Made by a program: the position numbers and the translations under genes
Source of the DNA: SIG223 sp964442785
Lineage (GTDB): Bacteria > Bacillota_I > Bacilli_A > RFN20 > DUOF01
Direction: 5' to 3'
Length of the DNA: 45,834 nucleotides
Assembly: GCA_964442785.1 (NCBI GenBank)
Contig: CAYTZW010000007.1
Coordinates: 1 to 45,834, forward strand
Part shown: positions 34,360 to 41,372 of the stretch, in pieces
How positions within the stretch are numbered: the stretch's first letter is position 1
How the letters are laid out: each line of letters begins with the position of its first letter
Notes under the pieces: model-generated
Told to the model about the DNA's origin: nothing
Database searches by the model: none
The model's input: only the letters and a program-made list of their open reading frames with translations

Positions 34360-34393
34360 AACGAACCTTTATTTTAATTCACGGTTCGTTTTT
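34360..34393 (+). terminator. Rho-independent terminator
   Basis: AACGAACC / GGTTCGTT perfect 8-bp stem plus T-run; ends the tRNA-Thr/169-aa unit. Confidence 0.8.
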
Positions 34394-34527
34394 AAATACT
34401 TAGTTAAAATGTTATGCAAATTACTATTTTTTATTATGGTGTCTTTATGGCTTAGTTTTATATTTTTTGAAAAATATCATTTTTCTTTCACTGATATTTT
34501 ATCTGCTTTTCAATCATTGAGTATTTA

Positions 34528-34536
34528 TGTTATAAT
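34528..34536 (+). promoter_or_regulatory. Extended -10 promoter of the phosphatase gene
   Basis: TGT followed by TATAAT (34531-34536), 46 bp before the ATG; the -35 is poor. Confidence 0.55.
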
Positions 34537-34582
34537 GAGAAAAAAGATATGAATATTATTGATTTAGAATTAGGAGAAAAAT

Positions 34583-35113
34583 ATGATTTATTTTGTTAGA
34601 CACGGCCAAACGGATGATAATGCAAATGGAAATTTACTTACTGGTTGGTCAGCAACTCCTTTAAACGATAAAGGATTTGCACAAGCACTAGAAACTGCTG
34701 AAAACTTAAAAGATATTGAGTTTGATATTTGTTTTTGTTCTCCATTACTTCGAGCTAAACAAACGCTTGCTGAAATTATTAAGTACCATAAAAACTTAAA
34801 TGTAATTTATGATGATAGATTAAAAGAACGAGATTATGGTGAAATAACTGGAAAGCCTGCAAACATTTGTGAATTTAGAAGGTGGAACGCTAATGATAAA
34901 ATTCCATACAAAATGGAAACTATACCAGAAATGTTTGATAGAATTGCAAGTTTTTATGCTGATTTAAAAAATTATAGAGGTAAAAATATTTTGATTGTCG
35001 CTCATAGCGGTGTAGGTAGAATTACACATTTTTATTTTAATGGAAAACCACAAGACAATGATTATTCTAATTTTGAAATTGGCAATGCAAAAGTTATGGA
35101 AATTGAATTTTAA
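34583..35113 (+). CDS. Histidine phosphatase (phosphoglycerate-mutase-like)
   Basis: 176 residues. The phospho-histidine motif RHGQTDDN is at residues 6-13, followed by LTGWSATPLNDKG, the Arg of SPLLRAKQT, the acid region ERDYGEITG and the second catalytic His in VAHSGVGR. The short length points to a broad phosphatase of the CobC/PhoE group rather than glycolytic mutase. TTAGGAG precedes the ATG. It is followed after 27 bp by the UDG-like gene, probably cotranscribed. Confidence 0.9.
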   Translation: MIYFVRHGQTDDNANGNLLTGWSATPLNDKGFAQALETAENLKDIEFDICFCSPLLRAKQTLAEIIKYHKNLNVIYDDRLKERDYGEITGKPANICEFRRWNANDKIPYKMETIPEMFDRIASFYADLKNYRGKNILIVAHSGVGRITHFYFNGKPQDNDYSNFEIGNAKVMEIEF

Positions 35114-35140
35114 GGAAATATTAGGATTAAAGGAATTTAT

Positions 35141-35800
35141 ATGAGTAAAATTATTGAAATGTTAAAAAAATATGATGAATTACAAAATGCTTATGGTTCA
35201 AAAGACTTGAATTCAGTTTATGGGTGTGGAGAAGATTGTAATCCACGAGTTGCTCTTGTATTTATGAACCCAACAAAAAGAAATATTGCGACTGACAAAT
35301 CTTGGAAAGGATTGAGAGCTCAATGGCTTGGAACAAAACAAATATGGGATTTTCTTACAAAGTGTGGGTTGTTTAATGCTACTATAAATGAAAAAATCAA
35401 ATCTAAAAAATCAAAAGATTGGACACCTGAATTTTGTGAATATGTATATAATGAAGTCAAAACACAAGGTTTATGGATAACAAATCTTGCTAAATGTACA
35501 CAAGATGATGCTAGACCATTGCCCGATAGTATCTTTTTACAATATAAAGATTTGTTAAAAGAGGAATTAAAAATTGTTAATCCTCAAAAAATATTTTTCT
35601 TTGGAAATCAAGTATCTTCAATAATGTTAGAACAGCCCATTACAGTATCAACAGCAAGACAACAAAAATTTTTATTAAAGATAGATGAAAAAACATTTGA
35701 AAGTTACGCTTTATTTTATCCCGTTGGTAATGGCAGATTTAATCAAAATAAAGCTATTGAAGATATAAAAGAAATTTTAATTAAAAGAACGGCAAAATAA
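35141..35800 (+). CDS. Uracil-DNA-glycosylase-superfamily protein
   Basis: 219 residues. The strand-loop VALVFMNPT occupies the place of the uracil-binding motif, LWITNLAKC and IFFFGNQ follow in the order of family 4/5-like enzymes, and the YPVGNGRFNQNKA segment replaces the usual HPS motif. Whether it excises uracil cannot be told; the active-site motifs diverge from classical enzymes, and the family includes non-glycosylase members. No Fe-S cysteine set of family 4 is complete. Second gene after the histidine phosphatase. Confidence 0.75.
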   Translation: MSKIIEMLKKYDELQNAYGSKDLNSVYGCGEDCNPRVALVFMNPTKRNIATDKSWKGLRAQWLGTKQIWDFLTKCGLFNATINEKIKSKKSKDWTPEFCEYVYNEVKTQGLWITNLAKCTQDDARPLPDSIFLQYKDLLKEELKIVNPQKIFFFGNQVSSIMLEQPITVSTARQQKFLLKIDEKTFESYALFYPVGNGRFNQNKAIEDIKEILIKRTAK

Positions 35801-35828
35801 AAATTGCAACAACTAATTTGATTTTCGT

Positions 35829-35868
35829 AAATTCAAAACTGGATAATCAAAAAGACTTTTATCAGTAC
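35829..35868 (+). repeat. Short dispersed repeat, copy 2
   Basis: AAATTC, then ATAATCAAAAAGACTTTT and CAGTAC; about three quarters identical to 37335-37374. Confidence 0.45.
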
Positions 35869-36021
35869 ATACACATTTTAATGAAAGTAAAAGTCTTATA
35901 AACAATAGATGTTTTATTATTGCTTAATACAAAATCACAGAATGTGTAGTATTGCATTTTCAGCGATTTTTGTTTTGAAATATTTTCTAAATTTGTAAGT
36001 AATGTAAATGAATTTTTACAA

Positions 36022-36089
36022 AAAAAGTTGGAATTAAATTTCCAATTTTGTATTTTTTATGAAAAAGTTAGAACTGAATTTCCAACTTA
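36022..36089 (+). repeat. Tandem imperfect repeat of hairpin-forming units
   Basis: Two units of about 25 bases, AAAAAGTTGGAATTAAATTT near 36024 and AAAAAGTTAGAACTGAATTT near 36063, each ending in TTTCCAA, so each can fold on itself. Non-coding. Confidence 0.45.
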
Positions 36090-36091
36090 TG

Positions 36092-36120
36092 CTGACTTTG
36101 TTTAGGCATTGCACTATAAT
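36092..36120 (+). promoter_or_regulatory. Promoter ahead of the DUF4143 remnant
   Basis: CTGACT (36092-36097), 17-bp spacer, TATAAT (36115-36120). A Shine-Dalgarno AAAGGAG and ATG (36147) follow but run into a stop after four codons. Confidence 0.5.
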
Positions 36121-36146
36121 TCTTAATAGTAAGAAAGGAGATTGTT

Positions 36147-36309
36147 ATGATAGTAGGTTAAAGATGATAAAACTTTGGCAAGAGAATTAGAACCATTAGC
36201 TAATATACAAGACCATAATCCAAAGTTTTTACTAACAATGGATAATGAACCAATTATATCTTATAACGGAATACAACAAATAAATGTTTTAGACTGGCTG
36301 TTATCTTAA
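36147..36309 (+). pseudogene. Remnant of a DUF4143 ATPase gene (C-terminus only)
   Basis: From 36160 the frame reads DDKTLARELEPLANIQDHNP, KFLLTMDN and a hydrophobic DWLLS end, matching the last 50 residues of DUF4143 ATPases; the intact gene at 20380 ends with the related DERTANREFEPFTHIRDNYK. The only upstream ATG with a ribosome site (36147) is in another frame and stops after MIVG, so this is a decayed or deleted copy with a surviving promoter and terminator. Confidence 0.75.
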
Positions 36310-36324
36310 TAATTAAGTGAAATT

Positions 36325-36353
36325 GAATGTAGAATTTTCTACATTCTTTTTTT
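36325..36353 (+). terminator. Rho-independent terminator
   Basis: GAATGTAG / CTACATTC stem, AATTTT loop, T7; follows the DUF4143 remnant. Confidence 0.85.
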
Positions 36354-36464
36354 GTGCTAATTTACAAAAATAATTAAAATAAAAGATTGAAAAAAATGTA
36401 ATTTTTGATACAGGTTTATAACTTATATATGGTACAATATTTTTGACAGGAAAGGAGAAAACAA

Positions 36465-37295
36465 ATGTCAAATATTAAAGTTTTTGAAGATAGGAAAATT
36501 AGAACACAATGGAATGAGAAAGAAGAAGATTGGTATTTTTCAGTCGTGGACATTGTTGGCATTTTAACAGATAGTCCAAATCCTAGAAAATATTGGAGTG
36601 TATTAAAAACAAGACTAAAAGGTGAAGGTAGTGAGTTGGCTACAAATTGTAGTCAACTGAAATTACAGTCGTCTGATGGAAAGTATTACAAGCAAGATGT
36701 TCTTAACACAAAAGGAATATTGCGTTTAATTCAATCTATTCCTAGTCCAAAAGCAGAACCTTTCAAGGTTTGGCTTGCACAAGTTGGAAGTGAGCGTCTT
36801 GATGAAATTGCAGATCCTCAAAAAGCAATAGATAGAGCAATTACAATGTATCGAGAAAAAGGATATTCAGAAGAATGGATAGCTCAAAGAATGATGACAA
36901 TCAAAATGCGTAAGGAACTCACGGCAGAATGGCAAGACAAAGGTATTACACAAGAAAAAGACTATGCAATTCTAACAAATGAAATGACAAAAGCGTGGTC
37001 TGGAATGAGTGTGCAAGAATACAAAGAATTTAAAGGATTAAAGAAAGAAAATTTGCGAGATAATATGACAAATATTGAATTAGTCCTTAATATGCTTGCT
37101 GAAGTTACAACAACTGGTCTATCTAAAAATGAAAATCCCCAAACTTTCGATGAAAGCAAACAAATTGCTAAACGTGGTGGAACTATTGCTAAAAATGCTA
37201 GAAAAGAATATGAAGAACAACTTGGTAAAAGTATTATTTCACCTGCAAATGCAACTAATAAAAAGTTATTAGATGTTAAAAAAGATGAAGAATAA
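36465..37295 (+). CDS. Bro-N / DinD-type DNA-damage-inducible protein
   Basis: 276 residues. The N-terminal 110 form a Bro-N domain (WYFSVVDIVGILTDSPNPRKYWSVLKTRL), shared with phage antirepressors. The remainder has the DinD signature VGSERLDEIADPQKAIDRAI, GYSEEWIAQRM and GMSVQEYKEFKGLKKENLRDNM. In E. coli DinD is SOS-induced and inhibits RecA activities; whether that holds here is unknown, and no LexA-like box was recognised upstream. AAAGGAG precedes the ATG. Probably mobile-element derived. Confidence 0.88.
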   Translation: MSNIKVFEDRKIRTQWNEKEEDWYFSVVDIVGILTDSPNPRKYWSVLKTRLKGEGSELATNCSQLKLQSSDGKYYKQDVLNTKGILRLIQSIPSPKAEPFKVWLAQVGSERLDEIADPQKAIDRAITMYREKGYSEEWIAQRMMTIKMRKELTAEWQDKGITQEKDYAILTNEMTKAWSGMSVQEYKEFKGLKKENLRDNMTNIELVLNMLAEVTTTGLSKNENPQTFDESKQIAKRGGTIAKNARKEYEEQLGKSIISPANATNKKLLDVKKDEE

Positions 37296-37334
37296 TTGCC
37301 CAAAAAAGTCTATATAATAATCAAAATCATTCAT

Positions 37335-37374
37335 AAATTCCGAATTAAATAATCAAAAAAACTTTTGACAATAC
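37335..37374 (+). repeat. Short dispersed repeat, copy 3
   Basis: AAATTC, then ATAATCAAAAAAACTTTT and CAATAC, after the DinD-like gene; partner of 35829-35868. Confidence 0.45.
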
Positions 37375-37393
37375 AACTATTAAAAAGAAAAAT

Positions 37394-37579
37394 ATGAAAA
37401 AAAATAAAATCATTAGTATATCTTATGCTATTACATCTATTATATTTAATATAATAGGAATAGTCTTACTTTTTATGAAAAATAATCGTGCTATCGGTAT
37501 TTCTTGTTTATGTTTTGGCTCCTGTAATTTATGTTTATGCAGTGTTTATATAAACAAGTTAACCACTGACAATTCTTGA
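37394..37579 (+). CDS. Small membrane protein, 61 aa
   Basis: Two predicted membrane helices (ISYAITSIIFNIIGIVLLFM and AIGISCLCFGSCNLCLCSVYI), four cysteines in the second. No family recognised. The ribosome site is poor (AAAGAAAAAT), so expression is uncertain. It ends with TGA. Confidence 0.5.
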   Translation: MKKNKIISISYAITSIIFNIIGIVLLFMKNNRAIGISCLCFGSCNLCLCSVYINKLTTDNS

Positions 37580-37582
37580 CTA

Positions 37583-37611
37583 TTGTGTTTTTTATAGCAT
37601 TGTCATATAAT
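37583..37611 (+). promoter_or_regulatory. Promoter of the tyrS leader transcript
   Basis: TTGTGT (37583-37588), 17-bp spacer, TATAAT (37606-37611), 26 bp before the leader-peptide ATG. Confidence 0.6.
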
Positions 37612-37637
37612 AATTTACATCAAGGAGATGTTGAAAT

Positions 37638-37685
37638 ATGAAAAATTTATTTGCACAAACTTCATATTATTACTACTACATTTAG
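37638..37685 (+). CDS. tyrS leader peptide with five consecutive Tyr codons
   Basis: The 15-residue peptide MKNLFAQTSYYYYYI has a strong Shine-Dalgarno (AAGGAG, 37622-37627) 10 bases before its ATG. Codons 10-14 are TAT TAT TAC TAC TAC. This is the design of trp/his-type attenuator peptides: a ribosome short of charged tRNA-Tyr would stall on the Tyr run. The stall site overlaps an RNA segment (37676-37685) that pairs with the antiterminator strand at 37691-37700. It lies 263 bp upstream of tyrosyl-tRNA synthetase. Confidence 0.85.
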   Translation: MKNLFAQTSYYYYYI

Positions 37686-37775
37686 AAAGGCTATATGTAG
37701 ATGTTTTGTTTTGCAAATAAATAGAAATATTAAAAATTATCTGTCATATAGCGATTAACTATGTGGCAGTTTTTT
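37676..37775 (+). promoter_or_regulatory. Ribosome-mediated transcription attenuator of tyrS
   Basis: Four segments are visible: 1, CTACATTTAG (37676-37685, inside the Tyr codons and stop); 2, CTATATGTAG (37691-37700); 3, CTGTCATATAG (37741-37751); 4, TATGTGGCAG (37760-37769) followed by T6. 1:2 pairs at 9 of 10 positions, 2:3 pairs through CTATATG/CATATAG, and 3:4 forms a 10-bp terminator. 2:3 and 3:4 are mutually exclusive, so stalling on Tyr codons should favour readthrough. Confidence 0.8.
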
Positions 37776-37795
37776 ATTGAATAAAATAATAAAGG

Positions 37796-37828
37796 TCTGT
37801 CATTAGAAAAACTTATGGCAGATTTTTT
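37796..37828 (+). terminator. Second terminator in the tyrS leader
   Basis: TCTGTCAT (37796-37803) and ATGGCAGA (37815-37822) followed by T6. It resembles the first terminator (both have CTGTCAT and GGCAG arms), suggesting a duplication. Confidence 0.7.
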
Positions 37829-37848
37829 GTTTAAAGGGAGTTGAAATT

Positions 37849-37884
37849 ATGAAAATATGGATTATAAAAGGGTATGCCCATTGA
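37849..37884 (+). CDS. Second short leader ORF before tyrS
   Basis: The 11-codon frame MKIWIIKGYAH has a good Shine-Dalgarno (AAAGGGAG, 37833-37840). The region from its ribosome site to its start resembles that of the first leader. Its stop lies within a TGCCCAT/ATGGGCA hairpin (37875-37892). It has a single Tyr codon; it may be a decayed duplicate of the leader or may couple to tyrS. Confidence 0.4.
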   Translation: MKIWIIKGYAH

Positions 37885-37948
37885 TATGGGCAAAAGAATA
37901 ATTATGATTTTAAATAAATTCTTTATGATTGTGAAAGGAGAAAAAATT

Positions 37949-39187
37949 ATGGAATTTAGAAATGATGCTTTTGAGCAATTAGAAAGTCGTGGTTTTGTTT
38001 TTCAAACCACACATTTAGAAGAAACTAAAAAATTATTAAAAGAAAAACCGATAACTTTTTACATTGGTATTGATCCTACTGCTGATGACTTGCATATTGG
38101 ACATTTCTTTGGACTTCAAATGGCAAGAATTTTGCAAGACTGTGGACATAAATGTATTATTCTTGTTGGTGGTGCTACTGCTTTAATTGGTGATCCAACA
38201 AACAAAGAAAATATGAGAAAAATGCTTTCAAAAGAAGATGTTGAAAGAAATGCAAGAGAAATCAGTAACATAATTAAAAGATTTGTCCGTGTTGACGGTG
38301 ATAATCCCGCACTTATAGTAAACAATGCTGACTGGTTAAAACCTATTTCTTTCATTGACTTTTTGCGTGATGTTGGTGTTAATTTTAATGTGAATGAAAT
38401 GTTAAGCAAAGACCTATACAAAAATAGACTTGAAAAAGGTGGTTTAACCTTTATGGAAATGGGTTATATGCTGATGCAGTCTTTTGATTTTGTTCATTTG
38501 AATGATAAGTTTAATTGTGTTCTTCAAATTGGTGGTTCTGACCAATGGGGTAATATCTGTGGTGGTGTTGAATTATCAAGAAAAATGAATTTTAAGGACG
38601 GTACTCAAAGACCTTTAATGATGGGCTTAACTTGTCCCCTTCTTACAAATTCAGAGGGTGTTAAAATGGGAAAAACAGAAAAAGGAACACTATGGGTATC
38701 TAGAGAAAAAACATCTTCTTTTGAATTTTTCCAACACTTTGTGAATTGTTTAGATGCCGATGTTGAAAGGTTACTAAGGTTTTTTACAAAAATAGATATA
38801 GAAGAAATTAAGAAAATGTGTGCTACTGATATTGTAAAAGCAAAGAAACTTATGGCTTTTGAAGTAACAAAACTTGTTCACGGAGAAAAAGAAGCTTTAA
38901 AAGCCCAAGAAACTGCTAAAAATCTTTTTGAAAACGGAAATATAAATACTGCGAATATGCCTGCTGAAACAGTCAAAAATACGGATAAAATAAACATTTT
39001 AGATTTTCTAGCAAATTTATCCATTATAAAATCAAAAAGTGAAGCAAGAAGATTGATAGAACAAGGTGGTATTGAAATTGATAATATTAGAAAAAATGAT
39101 ATTAATGAGATTTTGATATTAAACAAAAATCAAGAATTGATTGTTAAAAAAGGAAAGAAAACTTTTATAAAAGTAATTATTAGTTAA
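37949..39187 (+). CDS. tyrS: Tyrosyl-tRNA synthetase
   Basis: 412 residues from the ATG at 37949, set by AAAGGAG at 37934-37940; in-frame upstream ATGs at 37874 and beyond have no such site. Class I motifs: LHIGH (residues about 47-51) and KMGKT in place of KMSKS. The tyrosine pocket is seen in YIGIDPTADDLH and GGSDQWGN. A C-terminal S4 domain (KSEARRLIEQGGIEID) binds tRNA. Downstream of a tyrosine-codon attenuator; no T-box sequence was found. No obvious terminator follows. Confidence 0.97.
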   Translation: MEFRNDAFEQLESRGFVFQTTHLEETKKLLKEKPITFYIGIDPTADDLHIGHFFGLQMARILQDCGHKCIILVGGATALIGDPTNKENMRKMLSKEDVERNAREISNIIKRFVRVDGDNPALIVNNADWLKPISFIDFLRDVGVNFNVNEMLSKDLYKNRLEKGGLTFMEMGYMLMQSFDFVHLNDKFNCVLQIGGSDQWGNICGGVELSRKMNFKDGTQRPLMMGLTCPLLTNSEGVKMGKTEKGTLWVSREKTSSFEFFQHFVNCLDADVERLLRFFTKIDIEEIKKMCATDIVKAKKLMAFEVTKLVHGEKEALKAQETAKNLFENGNINTANMPAETVKNTDKINILDFLANLSIIKSKSEARRLIEQGGIEIDNIRKNDINEILILNKNQELIVKKGKKTFIKVIIS

Positions 39188-39321
39188 TTAAATTTTTTTG
39201 AATTTTGGTGATTTTAACAAAAAGTTGTTTCATATTGTATTTTATTTTTAAACTTCACTTTATTTTCAAAAAAAATCGTGTCATACTATACAAAAGTAAT
39301 GAAAAAGTTTAGGGTGAGATT

Positions 39322-40110
39322 ATGAAAAGTAAATTGCAAAAAGAAAATAATAGTAGAATGGCTTTTAAAAAATATTTGGAAGCTGCAGAAGCTAAAGGAA
39401 ATGAAAGTTTAGCAGAAACTTGTAGAAAAAAATTGAAAAATATTCCTGAAGAAAAGTTTTTTAATAGAAGTGAATTTAAAAACGAAAAAAACAAAGGTGG
39501 TCAAGCCTTACTTGTTGTCTTGGCTTTGCTTACTATTGTAGGATATGGAATAGGTACTGTTCTATTTTATAATTGGCATATTGAAAAACATATTTCTTTA
39601 TTGATTACTGTAATTATCTTGATTGTTATTCCTTTTTTGTTGGGTATAGGAATGCAATTTGCTTTAAAACTTGATGAAGAAAAATATGTTGGTAATTATG
39701 TTGTATTTAATAAAGTATTATTTAATATTTCTTTGTTTATTAGTTTTGTTTCCTTAATTTTTATAATCTTTTTAAAAACTAAAAACATTCCAACAATAAT
39801 TTTTATTATAAGTTTAGGAAGTTCTATTATTTTATTTGTTGGACAGGCTAGAAATAGGTGTAGAAATTGTAATTTTTATGGTACAACTTTATTGACTAAA
39901 GAAGAAAAATCTGAATATGTCGATAAAGAGTATGTAAAAGGTGGTTACGAATATACAAAATATGACGTAAAAGACAGCAATGGAAAACAGTTAGGCACAA
40001 TAGAAACCAAAGGAGAATATAAAGAAGGTCATTCTTATGTGAAAGGCATTTCATATAAAATAGTTTTTCATTATAAATGCTCTTGTTGTGGTTATGAACA
40101 TAAAAAGTAG
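39322..40110 (+). CDS. Membrane protein with a C-terminal zinc-ribbon
   Basis: 262 residues. A charged N-terminal 60 residues (helical, resembling a TPR-like hairpin AFKKYLEAAEAKGNESLAETC) precede four predicted membrane helices at about 60-190. The cytosolic tail has paired cysteines CRNC and CSCC some 65 residues apart, a likely zinc ribbon, around a beta-rich insert. No named family recognised. AGGGTGAG precedes the ATG; a terminator follows 30 bp after the stop. Confidence 0.7.
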   Translation: MKSKLQKENNSRMAFKKYLEAAEAKGNESLAETCRKKLKNIPEEKFFNRSEFKNEKNKGGQALLVVLALLTIVGYGIGTVLFYNWHIEKHISLLITVIILIVIPFLLGIGMQFALKLDEEKYVGNYVVFNKVLFNISLFISFVSLIFIIFLKTKNIPTIIFIISLGSSIILFVGQARNRCRNCNFYGTTLLTKEEKSEYVDKEYVKGGYEYTKYDVKDSNGKQLGTIETKGEYKEGHSYVKGISYKIVFHYKCSCCGYEHKK

Positions 40111-40140
40111 TAACAAAATACTGAATAAGATATTGGAAAA

Positions 40141-40167
40141 AGGCAGAGATTAATCTTTGCTTTTTTT
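40141..40167 (+). terminator. Rho-independent terminator
   Basis: AGGCAGAGAT / ATCTTTGCTT stem and T7. Confidence 0.8.
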
Positions 40168-40205
40168 ATGCTTTTTGATAAAAAAATGTGGATAAAATAT
40201 GGTTA

Positions 40206-40231
40206 TATAATGTGTATTACAAAGTAATACA
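40206..40231 (+). promoter_or_regulatory. -10 box and perfect dyad: probable XRE operator of the terminal operon
   Basis: TATAAT (40206-40211) is followed after one base by TGTATTAC (40213-40220), AAA, GTAATACA (40224-40231), a perfect 8-bp dyad over the expected transcription start. The XRE regulator encoded at 42623 in the same operon is the obvious candidate ligand (inference). The -35 region is poor. Confidence 0.55.
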
Positions 40232-40311
40232 TCATTATAGGTCTTTTCTATTTTGAATGGTAAAGCTATTTGTGTTGAAAAAAAATTTTTTATCATTTTA
40301 AAGTAAAAGTG

Positions 40312-40422
40312 TAATCAGAACAGGCACCGCTCCTTTTCTTTTGTTCTGATTATCTAATATAGGGCAGATTCCTTTCTATAGTAAGCTCCTTTCTTTTTTC
40401 TATTTTACCTAATCTGCCCTAT
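40312..40422 (+). promoter_or_regulatory. Twin-hairpin leader RNA of the terminal operon
   Basis: Hairpin 1: TAATCAGAACA / TGTTCTGATTA, 11 bp, 19-base loop. Hairpin 2: ATAGGGCAGATT / AATCTGCCCTAT, 12 bp, 40-base loop. Both loops carry the same pyrimidine motif (GCTCCTTTTCTTT at 40329 and GCTCCTTTCTTTT at 40385). CTCCTTTT is complementary to AAAAGGAG, the Shine-Dalgarno of the first gene (40445-40455). Neither is followed by a T-run, so they are not terminators. They could sequester the ribosome site or be a separate small RNA. Confidence 0.65.
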
Positions 40423-40460
40423 TAATAATTTTTAATGCAACAATAAAAAAGGAGGTTATT

Positions 40461-41372
40461 ATGAATAACTATACAAAATTAATTATTGATGAAAAAATAA
40501 AAAGAAATGAAAACAAAGAAGAAATTGCGAAGTTTGCTCATTCTTTGTTAAGAAATTTCTATATCAAGACCAAGGAAGAATTACAAGAAATATACACTTA
40601 TTTAGATGTAAAGTGGCCTGATGTGTATGATAATATGGATTTTGGTTCTTTGAAACATATTGATTGTAGTGTTGATACAATGATTTGGGATTTGAATGAA
40701 AGTATTATTAAACCTAAATATTCTTTTATGATTGATAAAGTTTATTTTCAATATTTGTTAAAAAATGCTAGAAATAGTAAGGAAAAGACTGACCTTTTAA
40801 TAGATTATACCAATATGTTAGATAGACAATATTTTCCTCTTAAATTTTATATTTTAGATGAAATAAAAATAAGAAGATTAGGAAAAATGGAAGAACCTTT
40901 ATTTATTTTTAAAAAGGACAAAGATTTTAAAACAAATTCAATTAGAGATTATTGGGAATATGCTAGTAAAAATAGGGAAATTGATAAAAATAGTTATCCA
41001 AAGATTAAAAAGTGGATATTTGAAAATCTACTTTTAGATGAAAGCGATGCAACTGATACTTTTATGTTTTTAGTGGAAGAATTTTTGACATCTTTAACTT
41101 TTACTGAAGCTAATACAATTAAGTTACGATATTCGGTTTATCCAAATGATTTGTTATATGGACAAAATTATTTGATTGATAAAGATGTTCACCAATCTGT
41201 AATTTCTTTAAAAAGAATAGAAAATATTATTAATAATGAACAATCTATGAATAAAACAATAGAAGAAATAAATGAATTGTATAAAAAACATAAAAACGAA
41301 ATTGAAAAAAATGTGCATTTTGCTTATAAAAGCATATTTAAAGAATTTTTGTATAATGGAGGTGAAAAATAG
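40461..41372 (+). CDS. Unknown 303-aa protein, first gene of the terminal operon
   Basis: No family recognised. The protein is soluble, mostly helical and rich in Asn, Lys, Glu and Tyr. Around residues 205-255 the stretch LTFTEANTIKLRYSVYP followed by another helix faintly resembles a sigma-region-4 or HTH unit, but this is weak. AAAAAAGGAGG precedes the ATG and may be masked by the upstream hairpin loops. Its stop shares a base with the GTG of the next gene (TAGTG), so the pair is translationally coupled and probably works as a complex. Confidence 0.7.
   Translation: MNNYTKLIIDEKIKRNENKEEIAKFAHSLLRNFYIKTKEELQEIYTYLDVKWPDVYDNMDFGSLKHIDCSVDTMIWDLNESIIKPKYSFMIDKVYFQYLLKNARNSKEKTDLLIDYTNMLDRQYFPLKFYILDEIKIRRLGKMEEPLFIFKKDKDFKTNSIRDYWEYASKNREIDKNSYPKIKKWIFENLLLDESDATDTFMFLVEEFLTSLTFTEANTIKLRYSVYPNDLLYGQNYLIDKDVHQSVISLKRIENIINNEQSMNKTIEEINELYKKHKNEIEKNVHFAYKSIFKEFLYNGGEK

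Noticed and set aside
37580..37948. T-box riboswitch upstream of tyrS
   Set aside because: No T-box consensus (AGGGTGGNACC-like) or specifier-loop stem was found; the leader-peptide attenuator explains the region better.
41066..41220. Sigma-factor region 4 in the first protein of the terminal operon
   Set aside because: Only a short LT..EA..IKLRY similarity; no region 2 and no full HTH, so no call is made.
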